Shown here one piece after another: positions 16,707-25,209 of a stretch of DNA of 55,200 nucleotides; the stretch's first letter is position 1, and each line of letters starts with the position of its first letter. The stretch comes from Lactobacillus kefiranofaciens (lineage in GTDB: Bacteria; Bacillota; Bacilli; Lactobacillales; Lactobacillaceae). The DNA is taken from NCBI RefSeq assembly GCF_900103655.1, contig NZ_FMXC01000012.1, positions 1 to 55,200 on the forward strand, given 5' to 3'. Below the pieces are notes generated by a model. The model did not search any database, was not told the DNA's origin, and was given only the letters and a program-made list of their open reading frames with translations. A program made the position numbers and the translations under genes.

Positions 16707-17174
16707 TTATTGTTCACTTTTTTGGAAAATATAGCTTACTCCTGCAGCAATCACAAGAAAAATACCAGTAATTAACCATCCCATTGTAGTGAAATGCGAG
16801 CCCATGAGAATAAGGAGAGCAACAAGTAAAATATAGACTCCCGTTGTTGCCATATTAATTCGATGAAAAATAGCTACGCCGTATTTTTCCTTCCAGCGAT
16901 CATCAAATTGTTTTAAAAGTTGTGAAGCAATTAGATATATCACTACGACTGTCCAAATTGCTGAACTGATAAAATTATATTCTCCACGGAAATACAATAT
17001 CCAACTAATAATCAGCATTACTAGCATCAAGAGATACGCGAAAGAATCAACTATCTTTCCTAGTTTAGTCTTTCCCGTCTTTTTAGCATAGGTTGCAACA
17101 ATACCGAAAACAAGGCACACAATGATTAGCGGTAAAAACCAACTTCCACCACTAATGAAATCTGTTAAAAACAT
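16707..17174 (-). CDS. Multi-pass membrane protein of unknown function
   Basis: 155 residues with about five hydrophobic segments (starting near 10, 45, 70, 108 and 132) and short charged loops (KKTGKTKLGK, KQFDDRWKEKYG). No family recognised. Start at ATG 17174 behind GGGAGAAG. It lies 16 bases downstream of the MutS2-like gene, so it is probably co-transcribed. Nothing suggests a functional link to DNA metabolism. Confidence 0.65.
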   Translation of the reverse strand: MFLTDFISGGSWFLPLIIVCLVFGIVATYAKKTGKTKLGKIVDSFAYLLMLVMLIISWILYFRGEYNFISSAIWTVVVIYLIASQLLKQFDDRWKEKYGVAIFHRINMATTGVYILLVALLILMGSHFTTMGWLITGIFLVIAAGVSYIFQKSEQ

Positions 17175-17190
17175 TATTCACTTCTCCCTT

Positions 17191-19050
17191 TTATTTCAAC
17201 TTTTTCCAAGCTTTCTTAGAACCACGATTCAAGTCCTTATTAAACTTATATTTTTGCCAATCTTTGATAAAAAGCAAGTCTAAATTATATCCAGCTGGAT
17301 ATAAATCCTGCGCTTTTCTTCGCAATTCAACTCGTTTGATAGGAACCTCACGGAATTCTTTATCTACAAAAACCACAATCTTATTAGCTACTTGGGCATC
17401 GCTATAAAAGATTGCTTCTTTGTTCAAATCACCTACAAAAACAATATCCCCTTTATGAAAAATGGTTTTTGTGTGCTCCTTTTTATTTGGTTCTTTAAAT
17501 ATAACTTTGCTTTTTCTTAGTGGTAATTCGCCTGTAGTCAAAATTTGCGTTGCACTCTGCAAAACTTTCTGTGGCATCCCTGATCTTTCAGCAATCCATA
17601 GTGCCCGACTCTCACCAGCTCGATTCATGATCAAACGATAGGTTGGTGTTAGCTTTTCTAGATCAAAATCCATCGAAGCCGTCATAAAGGCCGGATTTTT
17701 AACTGAAAAATCTTTGATCGTACTGTAGTGAGTAGTTGCAACAACAATGCATCCCCTTAGTTGCAATTCTTGCAAGGTGGCAATCGCTAAGGCAGAACCT
17801 TCATCAGGATCTGTCCCACTCCCTAATTCATCTAACACGATCAAACTATACTTTTGAGCCTGCTGAAGTACCTGGCTAATCTTTACCATTTCACCAGAAA
17901 AAGTGGACAATGAATTATCGATATCCTGCTGATCGCCAATCAATGAATAAACATGATCACAAACTGGAATATCGCATTTTTGTGCTGGCAAAAACAAACC
18001 CAATTCGGTCATCAAAATGCTCAAAGCAATAGTTTTTAACGTAACAGTTTTACCACCGGCATTTGGCCCAGTGATAATTAAGCCTCTTTGCGGATTACCG
18101 ATTTCTACAGATAATGGAACAGGATTATCCAACAAGGGATGTTTCATCTCCACTAGTATTAGCTTATTCTGTATATTCAAACTTGGTCGAACGGCACCAA
18201 TCGCCAGCGCGTATTTTGCTCTTGCTAAAATCACATCGAGATCTGTGATGATCTGCATATTTTGCTTGATCTCGGTTAGTTTCTCAAATATTTCAGCAGA
18301 AAGCATGCCTAAAATTTGCATCTCAATTGCAGAAATTTGACTCTCTAGCTGGATTTTTTGATCTACTAGATTGGCCACTTTATTGGGTTCAATATACACG
18401 GTACTGCCGTGATTTGAAACATCAACGGTCTGACCTGAAAAGACATCACGATAACTTGCTTTAACTGGTAAAGTGTAGTGCCCATCCCTTTCAACGATCA
18501 TTCTCTCTTGCAAAGCGTTTTGATACTTTTTTCCCTGCAAAAAATGCTGCAAACTTGTCTTGATATCCTCATTTATTTTATTAACCTGGATACGAAACCT
18601 AGCTAGATCACGATCTGCCTCATTGGATACTTCTCCATGTTCAATTTGATGATAGATATCATTTTCGAGCCTATCTAAAATAATGATCTCTGTGGCATAA
18701 CTATTTAAGATAGGAGAATCCGTTTGTTTAATTAGGAATCGCTTTAACAGGCGATTAACACGAATTAAATCGGCAACTTTTTCTAATTCAACCGCATTTA
18801 AAATAAGCCCCTTATCCACTTTTTGCAATAACGGCTTCAGCGAATCTGATGAGACAAACGGTACATGCTGTCCTGTTCGCAAAACTTTTAACATCTCTGC
18901 CGTTTCATTTAACAATAAGTTAACAGAGTTAACGCTAGTGCGCAGGTGCATTGTTTGAAGTTTGTCCTTTGCCTCAGGTGTAGTAGCGTAATCAGCTACC
19001 ATATTTCTAACGCGATCAAAACCAAGTTCATTATTATTCAATTTTTTCAT
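17191..19050 (-). CDS. MutS2-family ATPase lacking the Smr nuclease domain
   Basis: 619 residues. The MutS family core and clamp regions precede the ATPase: Walker A TGPNAGGKT, Walker B LIVLDELGSGTD and the ATTHYSTIK switch. MutS2 proteins usually have about 780 residues and end in a KOW-like and an Smr endonuclease domain. This one ends KKAWKKLK about where the Smr domain would start, so it is a short paralogue rather than MutS2 itself. Roles of MutS2 in recombination control or collided-ribosome rescue may not transfer. The C-terminal 120 residues keep a HKGDIVFVGDLN beta region. A hairpin lies in its leader. Confidence 0.85.
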   Translation of the reverse strand: MKKLNNNELGFDRVRNMVADYATTPEAKDKLQTMHLRTSVNSVNLLLNETAEMLKVLRTGQHVPFVSSDSLKPLLQKVDKGLILNAVELEKVADLIRVNRLLKRFLIKQTDSPILNSYATEIIILDRLENDIYHQIEHGEVSNEADRDLARFRIQVNKINEDIKTSLQHFLQGKKYQNALQERMIVERDGHYTLPVKASYRDVFSGQTVDVSNHGSTVYIEPNKVANLVDQKIQLESQISAIEMQILGMLSAEIFEKLTEIKQNMQIITDLDVILARAKYALAIGAVRPSLNIQNKLILVEMKHPLLDNPVPLSVEIGNPQRGLIITGPNAGGKTVTLKTIALSILMTELGLFLPAQKCDIPVCDHVYSLIGDQQDIDNSLSTFSGEMVKISQVLQQAQKYSLIVLDELGSGTDPDEGSALAIATLQELQLRGCIVVATTHYSTIKDFSVKNPAFMTASMDFDLEKLTPTYRLIMNRAGESRALWIAERSGMPQKVLQSATQILTTGELPLRKSKVIFKEPNKKEHTKTIFHKGDIVFVGDLNKEAIFYSDAQVANKIVVFVDKEFREVPIKRVELRRKAQDLYPAGYNLDLLFIKDWQKYKFNKDLNRGSKKAWKKLK

Positions 19051-19096
19051 TTATATTTGTTCATCCTCAAGAAAATTTAGTAATAGTTTTTCCTTT

Positions 19097-19129
19097 TCTA
19101 GAGGGAACATGTAAATTAGCCCCTCTAGA
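19097..19129 (-). promoter_or_regulatory. Hairpin in the leader of the mutS2-like gene
   Basis: TCTAGAGGG (19097-19105) pairs perfectly with CCCTCTAGA (19121-19129), 47-79 bases upstream of the start. There is no U-run on the minus strand, so it is not a simple terminator. An mRNA-structure or protein-binding role is possible. Confidence 0.4.
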
Positions 19130-19230
19130 CTAAAATACGGTGCTTAACATATGGCATAAATTCCTTTTCTAAAATTATTGAACTCATCATACTATAATTT
19201 CTAAATTTTTGCTAGAAACTGGTAAAAGAA

Positions 19231-19258
19231 AAAGCCGACAAAATCGTCGACTCTTTTC
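19231..19258 (-). terminator. Intrinsic terminator after the BI-1-like gene
   Basis: On the minus strand AGTCGAC and GTCGGCT pair with a G-U, followed by TTTTTCTTTT. Confidence 0.55.
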
Positions 19259-19279
19259 ATGAAAATGCTCAACCTAATC

Positions 19280-19891
19280 CTAATTGTTATCATCACTTGA
19301 ACCGAAAATAGTCAAGAATTGTAAGAACAAGTTAACAAAATCCAAGTAAAGCTGCAGAGCACCTAAAACCGCTAACCCATTTGTAGAACCACTATTACCA
19401 AATTGCAAATAGATATTCTTCATTCTTTGTGCGTCCCAAGCGGTTAAAATAGTGAAAATAATGACTGCAATAAATGAGAAAATATAATCAATCATTGGAT
19501 TTTTCAAAAATAAGTTAACCAGCATGGCAACAATCAAACCGATCAAAGCAGCTGAAGCATATGAACCCCACCTACTTAAGTCTTTTTTAATAACAGTCCC
19601 CAAGATGGCCATAGTGACAAACACGGTTGCCGAAGCAACAAGGGCTGAAGCGATATCCTCACCCGTATAAGCTCCTGCAATGAAAGCAAAAGTTATCCCA
19701 TAAATAATTGCCGTAATCATCAGCAGAATAAAGCTAGCCACCGGATTTCTGGTTGCTCTAAAATTAATCACAAAAGTTAAAGCAATTGGAACTAATAACA
19801 AGAGCCACATTGTCCAGGGATGCTGCACCATTAGCACCGTCATTTGTTTAGCAAAAATAGTCATCGTTAAGTAAGAACTGATCGCTGAAAC
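19280..19891 (-). pseudogene. Bax inhibitor-1/YccA-family membrane protein, 5' end lost to an IS remnant
   Basis: BI-1 family proteins are about 230 residues with seven membrane segments and act as leak channels or stress proteins. From ATG at 19864, 194 residues remain with most of the hydrophobic segments and the conserved end (AWDAQRMKN, LALYL-like ALQLYLDFVNLFLQFL). Upstream in frame the sequence still reads VSAISSYLT, typical of the end of the first segment, then meets a stop in foreign DNA. About 35-40 N-terminal residues are missing, including segment 1. The opposite-strand sequence just upstream is a transposase 3' end. A shortened protein from 19864 is conceivable. Confidence 0.75.
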
Positions 19892-20105
19892 GCAAGGCTA
19901 AGCCCAAAGCAGAGTTTCCAACTGAACAGTCGCTTGATACTTTCATTGGCATCCAAGCAATGAGCTACAATGACCGCTACTTCAACCGAATTCATAAAGG
20001 CTTTGGTCAGGTCCAGGATACCTTAGAATCCTATTTTGAATAAATAAAACATTAAAAAATCAATTTACGAGAAAGATCTATTTACACAAAAGATTTGACA
20101 GTTTC
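19892..20105 (+). mobile_element. IS256-family (IS1201-like) transposase 3' remnant
   Basis: About 50 codons on the plus strand, ending at TAA 20041-20043, read KRKAKPKAEFPTEQSLDTF and then GIQAMSYNDRYFNRIHKGFG. I take this as the C-terminal tail of a mutator/IS256-type transposase such as IS1201 of L. helveticus. The following GATCTATTTACACAAAAG and TTGACAG (20075-20102) looks like that family's terminal repeat. No start or catalytic region remains. The element truncates the BI-1-like gene. Family assignment is from memory of its tail. Confidence 0.6.
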
Positions 20106-20109
20106 AAAT

Positions 20110-20137
20110 AAAAAGCAATCGAATTAGATCGATTGCT
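20110..20137 (-). terminator. Intrinsic terminator after hicB-like gene
   Basis: A 9-base perfect stem, AGCAATCGA / TCGATTGCT (20114-20122 with 20129-20137), followed on the minus strand by TTTTATTTG. Confidence 0.7.
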
Positions 20138-20156
20138 CCAAACTATTTTTACTAAG

Positions 20157-20417
20157 TCATTTTGTCATATTAACTGTTACCCAAGAAGTTTGCTGATCTT
20201 TTTCCAACCTCCATTTTCTTGGATCTTGAACCTTAGGATATTTAATTCCAATGAGCATTGTAGCAATTGCATCTTTCACGTTAAAAAGCGCTTCCGTAAT
20301 TGTTTCTCCATCAGTTACTAAACCTTTTATATTAGGTGAGGTCACTACATAATAATGACCTAATTCATCGTTGTATTCAGTTAAAATTACAGGGTAAGTT
20401 ACAATATCTTGTTTCAT
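20157..20417 (-). CDS. HicB-like protein, possibly an orphan antitoxin
   Basis: 86 residues from ATG 20417 behind AAAAGGTGGG; an upstream in-frame GTG at 20438 is less likely. The sequence TYPVILTEYNDELGHYYVV and PNIKGLVTDGETITEALFNV is the HicB N-terminal fold (RNase H-like, usually binding the HicA toxin). The C-terminal DNA-binding domain of full antitoxins is not obvious. No hicA gene lies beside it. Its upstream neighbour is the decayed fic gene, and the two may share a transcript, so this could be a leftover from a toxin locus or a stand-alone HicB-like protein. Confidence 0.75.
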   Translation of the reverse strand: MKQDIVTYPVILTEYNDELGHYYVVTSPNIKGLVTDGETITEALFNVKDAIATMLIGIKYPKVQDPRKWRLEKDQQTSWVTVNMTK

Positions 20418-20444
20418 AAAAAAATCCCACCTTTTCACAAACGT

Positions 20445-20886
20445 TTATTCATAATCTGCAGGATTAATATCAGGCTTAGGCAACTTCTGACTATAATCAA
20501 AAGTCACACCTTGAATTCCATTAGCATAAGTCCAATCTTTAAGCTCTTTCGTATCACCTAATAAATAATATTTACTGATTAAATCATTCCAAGCATCCCA
20601 CTTATCAAGTGGTACATTAATTAAACCGGCACCATGATCGATCATCACTTTATTTGCAGCTAATGTTGCAGTTCTTTCATTGCCATCCACGTTTTAGTTG
20701 AACAATTACCTTTATATCATCAATAGAAACATCAGCCGCACTCATGCCGTCAATAATCGTTTGGGTCTATGGTAATGTAATGTTTAATCTATCAAAACGT
20801 GAATTTGTAAACGCCAGTCTAACCAAATTTTTCTTAGCAAAACGTCTATTTTGTTCTTTTGTTAAGTGAAATTTATCAGGATACAT
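20445..20886 (-). pseudogene. Fic/Doc-family AMP-transferase, internally deleted and nonsense-mutated
   Basis: Fic proteins AMPylate or otherwise modify targets through the loop HxFx(D/E)GNGRxxR. From ATG 20886 the frame reads MYPDKFHLTKEQNRRFAKKN and meets TAG at codon 40, then continues TIIDGMSAADVSIDDIKVIV and LKRGWQ. It then jumps to another frame at DGNERTATLAANKVM, the second half of the Fic loop, and runs to 20445. The central part, including the catalytic His, is deleted, and the loop has GNER instead of GNGR. Non-functional. The gene starts nine bases after rarA. Confidence 0.8.
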
Positions 20887-20895
20887 TTTTACTCC

Positions 20896-22158
20896 TTATT
20901 TCAAATAATCTTTACCATAAATGTAACGATGCAACTTCAAATACTGCTGGAACAACTTTCTTTCATTAGCATTATCCTTAGGATAATAATATTGCTTTCC
21001 TTCAAAACCTTTAGGCATATAATTCTGCCGAGCAATCTGATGAGGTTGCTCGAATGGTGAATCAATTAAGCCACCACCAGTAATTTCTTCGGAATGTTTA
21101 TAATGCATATCCCGCAGTCCTCGCGGCATGGGATGCTGACTGGGATGCTCAGTATCTTTGTCTAGCTTTTCCCAGATTTCATCAAAAGCACCTGATTTCG
21201 GAGAAATACACATTAACATCGTGGCAAACATCAGCGAATATTTTGCCTTAGGCATCCCAACCTTTTCGGCTTGATTAGCTGCAACGACGATCTGAGTAAC
21301 CTGCTCAGGATTAGCCAAGCCGATATAAGTATACGGAATCTCTCTTAATCTGCGCACAACCGAAGGCAGATCGCCATTTTTTAATAAAACAGCCAAGTAA
21401 TACAAAGCGGCATCAGTGTCCGATCCAGCCATCGAATCAGAATAAGCGGCCAAGTAATCATAATGTTTGGTCGCATTTTTGTCGTAGCTAAAGTTCTGAT
21501 CTTTGGCAAATTCTTTGACTGCTTTAATAGTAATTTGATCAGGATCAATCGCATGGATTGTCTCTAAAATATTTAAAGCAACACGAAGATCCCCATCAGC
21601 TGCAGTAGCGATTGTCTTCAAAGATCCATCTTCAACTTTATCTGAATCCAGATGAAAAACATCTTTAATTGCCCGTTGAAGTACTGTTTCAATATCATCA
21701 TCACTTAATGCCTTAAATTCAAAAATCTGACAACGTGATCTAACCGCAGGCACCAATGACATTACCGGATTCTCAGTCGTTGCCCCAATTAACAAAATAT
21801 GACCTTTCTCCAAGTATGGGAGTAGAAAATCCTGCAGGGTCTTCGTCATCCGATGAATCTCGTCGATTAGTAAAACAAAAGATTGATATGGATACGTTTT
21901 AATAAATTGATCTAATTTTGCTTTGTTATCAATCGAAGCGTTAAATGTTGCTAATGGTAGGTCATATTGCTTAGCAATAATCTGAGCCAGACTAGATTTT
22001 CCCGTACCTGGCGGTCCCCAGAGAATCAACGGAATCATTACTTTTTGTTCAATAATCTTGCGCAGAGGACCATCTTCTTTTAGTAACTCTTTTTGCCCAA
22101 CCACATCCTGCAAAGTTTGTGGTCGCATTTTATCAGCTAACGGAGTTCTGAAGCTCAT
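20896..22158 (-). CDS. rarA: Replication-associated recombination protein RarA (MgsA)
   Basis: 420-residue AAA+ ATPase of the RarA/MgsA/WRNIP1 family, which acts at stalled replication forks with SSB. Walker A WGPPGTGKSS, Walker B LLIDEIHR and sensor GATTENP are present. The C-terminal tetramerisation region contains MPRGLRDMHYKHS and ends in MPKGFEGKQYYYPKD, typical of the family. Length is normal. The ATG at 22158 shares its A with the TAA of the upstream dehydrogenase gene (TAATG), indicating coupled translation. Confidence 0.93.
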   Translation of the reverse strand: MSFRTPLADKMRPQTLQDVVGQKELLKEDGPLRKIIEQKVMIPLILWGPPGTGKSSLAQIIAKQYDLPLATFNASIDNKAKLDQFIKTYPYQSFVLLIDEIHRMTKTLQDFLLPYLEKGHILLIGATTENPVMSLVPAVRSRCQIFEFKALSDDDIETVLQRAIKDVFHLDSDKVEDGSLKTIATAADGDLRVALNILETIHAIDPDQITIKAVKEFAKDQNFSYDKNATKHYDYLAAYSDSMAGSDTDAALYYLAVLLKNGDLPSVVRRLREIPYTYIGLANPEQVTQIVVAANQAEKVGMPKAKYSLMFATMLMCISPKSGAFDEIWEKLDKDTEHPSQHPMPRGLRDMHYKHSEEITGGGLIDSPFEQPHQIARQNYMPKGFEGKQYYYPKDNANERKLFQQYLKLHRYIYGKDYLK

Positions 22159-23021
22159 TATTTCCACCACAATTTAATTAAAGCTTGTGTACCATCGTTA
22201 CCCAATTTCTTTTGATCAACCAATACCTCATACAAATGTTTTGCTTCTTTAGTCGCAGGTAAGTCTAACTGCATCTTGTTGGCTTCTTCTAGGGCAATAC
22301 GCAAATCTTTTAAAAAGTGCTTAGCAAAAAAGCCAGGAGTATAATCTCCCTTTAGAATTCTTGGACCATATGAACCTAAACTAAAATTCTCTGCAGCACC
22401 TGATTGCAAGGTTTGACAAACCTGTTCTAAATCTAAGTTTGCGGCTTTTGCATAAACCAGCATTTCTGTCATACCGGTCATTGTTCCTGCAATCATGATT
22501 TGGTTAGCCATCTTGGCATGTTGACCGCTACCATAACTTCCAAAATAATTTAACTTGCTAGCAAACGTCATAAATAAATCCTGCAAATGATCTAGGTCTT
22601 CTTTATGACCACCTATCATCACAGTTAGAGTACCTTTTTTAGCGCCAATATCACCGCCAGAAACTGGAGCATCCAAAATATGCAGTCCCTTTTCATCACC
22701 AAGTTGACCAATCTTTTGTGCCAAACTTGGCTTACTTGTGGTCATATCGATAATATATTGACCGGCTCTTGCGGCATTCATAATGCCATTTTCACCAAAG
22801 TAAATATCTTCCACATCTTTAGGGAAACCAACCATGGTGAATAAAACATCTACTTTTTTGGTTAAGGCAGCTGGATTATCTGCCCACTTAGCTCCATTAT
22901 CCAAGACTGGTTGAGCGTGAGCCTTCGTTCTATTGTAAACAGTCACATCATAATTATTCTTGAGTAAGTTATTAATAATGCCGGTACCCATCACGCCGGT
23001 ACCAATAAATCCAATTTTCAT
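22158..23021 (-). CDS. NAD(P)-dependent beta-hydroxyacid dehydrogenase (HIBADH/GarR family)
   Basis: 287 residues. Rossmann motif GFIGTGVMGTGI at the N-terminus, substrate motif DAPVSGGDIGAKKGTLTVM and catalytic-lysine region GSGQHAKMANQIMI are all present. This places it in the 3-hydroxyisobutyrate / tartronate-semialdehyde reductase group. The actual substrate is not deducible. AAGGAAG precedes the ATG at 23021. It overlaps rarA by one base; this pairing is an operon without obvious metabolic logic. Confidence 0.88.
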   Translation of the reverse strand: MKIGFIGTGVMGTGIINNLLKNNYDVTVYNRTKAHAQPVLDNGAKWADNPAALTKKVDVLFTMVGFPKDVEDIYFGENGIMNAARAGQYIIDMTTSKPSLAQKIGQLGDEKGLHILDAPVSGGDIGAKKGTLTVMIGGHKEDLDHLQDLFMTFASKLNYFGSYGSGQHAKMANQIMIAGTMTGMTEMLVYAKAANLDLEQVCQTLQSGAAENFSLGSYGPRILKGDYTPGFFAKHFLKDLRIALEEANKMQLDLPATKEAKHLYEVLVDQKKLGNDGTQALIKLWWK

Positions 23022-23112
23022 ATTTTTTACTTCCTTATGTTTAGTAATCTATTTTTATTATATTCTACTAAAAAAGAGGGATGCAATTAAGCTCCCTCTA
23101 TTCATCAAAAAA

Positions 23113-23631
23113 CTACAAATTCAATTCAAAGGCCACACGATACGGATCAATTGGATCCGTGTTTTTGATATTACCGCGTTTCACGAAGCCAGCATCTTCA
23201 ACTATATGCTGAACCACATCATTGGTTCTAAAAGTATCAACGCGATAACTCCTTACGCCTTCCGCATAGTGCATCGAAATCAAACTGCTCATTAAGTAGC
23301 TAGCAAGATGCATCCCGCGATACTCATCAGAAATGGCGACGCGATGAATTGCCACATAAGGATCAAGATCATTATTCCATTTGCCATCAATCTTTTTATA
23401 ATTGGGATCAGGCCCATCTGTAATCGCAGTGTACCCCGCGATTTTTTGATCAACGATTAAAAACTAGGCTACACCGTTTTCAATATCGGCCGTAATTGTT
23501 TCAACATTGGGATAACCACTCTGCCATTGTGGGTTCCCCTCTTCTTTTAAAAACTTTTTTGCTTCATCAATGATCGGCATAATTTGTTCAAGGTCATTTT
23601 TGGCAGCTTGACGAATATAAATTAGTGACAT
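23113..23631 (-). pseudogene. GNAT N-acetyltransferase with internal TAG
   Basis: 173 codons in one frame, from ATG 23631 (MSLIYIRQAAKNDLEQ, behind AGGGAGACACT) to 23113. A single TAG at 23464-23466, probably from TGG, interrupts it after NGVA. The acetyl-CoA loop lies in the second part (VAISDEYRGMHLASYLM), and the C-terminal AGFVKRGNI is typical of the family. No other lesion. The 173-codon length is standard. Confidence 0.85.
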
Positions 23632-23757
23632 AGTGTCTCCCTCATTTAAATAAAATTTTATCAAAGGAGTTGGTTTTTCGCTAATTTAAAAACTACCATG
23701 CGATAATTCTTAATAAAAAAATCCACGAACCATTGGCTCGTAGATCTTTAATAATAA

Positions 23758-24387
23758 TTAGAATAAATCAATGTGACGTAGTTTTCGTTTTAAGGTTCCT
23801 TGCTTTTCTAAGAGTACGAATTTACGCGATAAAGTTTCAGGAGTAGTACCTAAATACAAGGCTAAATCTTTCATTTTTAGTGGCAAAGTAAATGAGTTCT
23901 TATTCACTTGTTTTGCATAAGCCTGCAAATAACTAAATAGACGAGCTTCCACCTTAGGCAAACTAAGTAATTGAATTTGCCTATGCATAGCACGTACTTT
24001 AATGATATTTTGCTCTAAGAGTTGAATACTTAATTCTGGTTTCTTTTTCATTAGCGCTAAAAAGTCATTTCGATTAAGCAAACAAATCTCACTATTTTCT
24101 GTAGCTTCAACATAAGTATTGATATTTGCTTCACCAAATAACCAATTTTCACCAGCATAATCACCCGTCTTTAAAATCTGGGTAAGATTTTCGCGGCCAT
24201 TTTCGTCTAAAGTATAAAGGCGAGCACCACCATGAGCAACAATTACTAAGTTATTACTTGATGTAGGATCCATTACTAATTCACTTTTTTGATAATTCTG
24301 ATGATGAACTAGCTCTTCTATTTGCATTTGATCATTTGTCGGTAATGCATTAAATAATGGAACTAAGTATACACACAACTCTGCCAT
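23758..24387 (-). CDS. Crp/Fnr-family transcriptional regulator
   Basis: 209 residues: an N-terminal cNMP-type beta-barrel (about 15-120, with RENLTQILKTGDYAGENWLF) and a C-terminal Crp-type helix-turn-helix (MKDLALYLGTTPETLSRKF). A single Cys near the start (MAELCVYLVPLF) recalls the FNR-like proteins (FLP) of lactic acid bacteria; it has no four-Cys iron-sulfur cluster. It is last in an operon with a P-type ATPase, an HMA protein and a Dps-like protein, so it may control that operon. A fitting TTGAC-N4-ATCAA site lies upstream of the ATPase. Confidence 0.88.
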   Translation of the reverse strand: MAELCVYLVPLFNALPTNDQMQIEELVHHQNYQKSELVMDPTSSNNLVIVAHGGARLYTLDENGRENLTQILKTGDYAGENWLFGEANINTYVEATENSEICLLNRNDFLALMKKKPELSIQLLEQNIIKVRAMHRQIQLLSLPKVEARLFSYLQAYAKQVNKNSFTLPLKMKDLALYLGTTPETLSRKFVLLEKQGTLKRKLRHIDLF

Positions 24388-24405
24388 TCAAAAAACTTCC
24401 TTTAC

Positions 24406-24957
24406 TTAAAAATCATCGTCATCATCATCTTCTTCAGTATATAATCCTTCACGCAATTCATGGCCTAAGAAGATTTGTGATTGACGAATTTGTCCCTTAA
24501 TCCATGTTAGAAGTTCAATTAAATTGGCATTCAATTCTGGCCAAGCTTCTTTTTGAGCTAAGGCAATTGCCTTAGTAATAAATAAGATTTGTGTGTCAAA
24601 GTCTTTTACTAAAGCAAAAAGTTGGTCTTGGCCATCTTCGTACTTGCTTGATCCGTCTTCCTCAAGCATAGTATATTCTTTAAATTGATCAGTAATAGTA
24701 GGTATGCTTTCACCGTTATTAACTAAAATCTGATTTAGTTGGTTAAACTCATTCTGTTCATATCTGATCCACTCATCAGCATGCTGTTCTAAAAACAAAC
24801 TAGCCGAACCCTTGGCGAAGAACTTAGCTTGACTAATTTTTAAAGTATGAATTAGTAAATTAGCAATAATGTGACCACCCATTGCACCAGCTGTAGGCTT
24901 ATGATGATCAATGTCACTTTGCTTTAACTCTGCCTTATATGCTTCTTCAGCCTTCAT
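24406..24957 (-). CDS. Dps/ferritin-like protein with acidic tail
   Basis: 183 residues, Dps family: HHKPTAGAMGGHIIANLLIH and FLEQHADEWIRYEQNEFNQL give the His/Asp/Glu ferroxidase-type residues of helices 1 and 2, and helix 4 is amphipathic. Dps proteins oxidise and store iron and protect DNA. The C-terminus is a run of acidic residues (EEDDDDDDF), unlike the Lys-rich DNA-binding tails of classical Dps, so direct DNA binding is doubtful. The ATG shares its A with the stop of the HMA gene (TAATG). Confidence 0.85.
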   Translation of the reverse strand: MKAEEAYKAELKQSDIDHHKPTAGAMGGHIIANLLIHTLKISQAKFFAKGSASLFLEQHADEWIRYEQNEFNQLNQILVNNGESIPTITDQFKEYTMLEEDGSSKYEDGQDQLFALVKDFDTQILFITKAIALAQKEAWPELNANLIELLTWIKGQIRQSQIFLGHELREGLYTEEDDDDDDF

Positions 24958-25187
24958 TAGTTTAACTCCTTTGCCTTTACACCCTTAACTTCATAGCCCA
25001 TTTTTTCGATTGCTGTTTTAACATCATCAACATTAGCCTTATCAGCATTCATCATGAACTTTAACTTACCGGCATTAAATAATACCTTAATTTGATCTGT
25101 ACCATCGACATCTTCAACAGCTTTTTCAATCTTGGTTAAACAAGATGGGCAAGTCATGCCACCTAACTTCATCATTACTTTTTGCAT
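24957..25187 (-). CDS. Heavy-metal-associated (HMA) domain protein, CopZ-like
   Basis: 76 residues, one HMA domain with ferredoxin-like fold. The metal site is GGMTCPSC (Cys14 and Cys17). The gene sits between the P-type ATPase, which lacks its own N-terminal HMA domain, and the Dps-like gene, so it probably delivers metal to or from the ATPase. Copper is usual for such chaperones, but the ATPase motif leaves the metal open. Confidence 0.87.
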   Translation of the reverse strand: MQKVMMKLGGMTCPSCLTKIEKAVEDVDGTDQIKVLFNAGKLKFMMNADKANVDDVKTAIEKMGYEVKGVKAKELN

Positions 25188-25209
25188 AAAAATCTTCCTT
25201 TCTTATTCC

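Noticed and set aside
16572-16775. Rightward frame overlapping the end of the lipoprotein gene
   Set aside because: It runs through the terminator and into the convergent gene and has no ribosome site.
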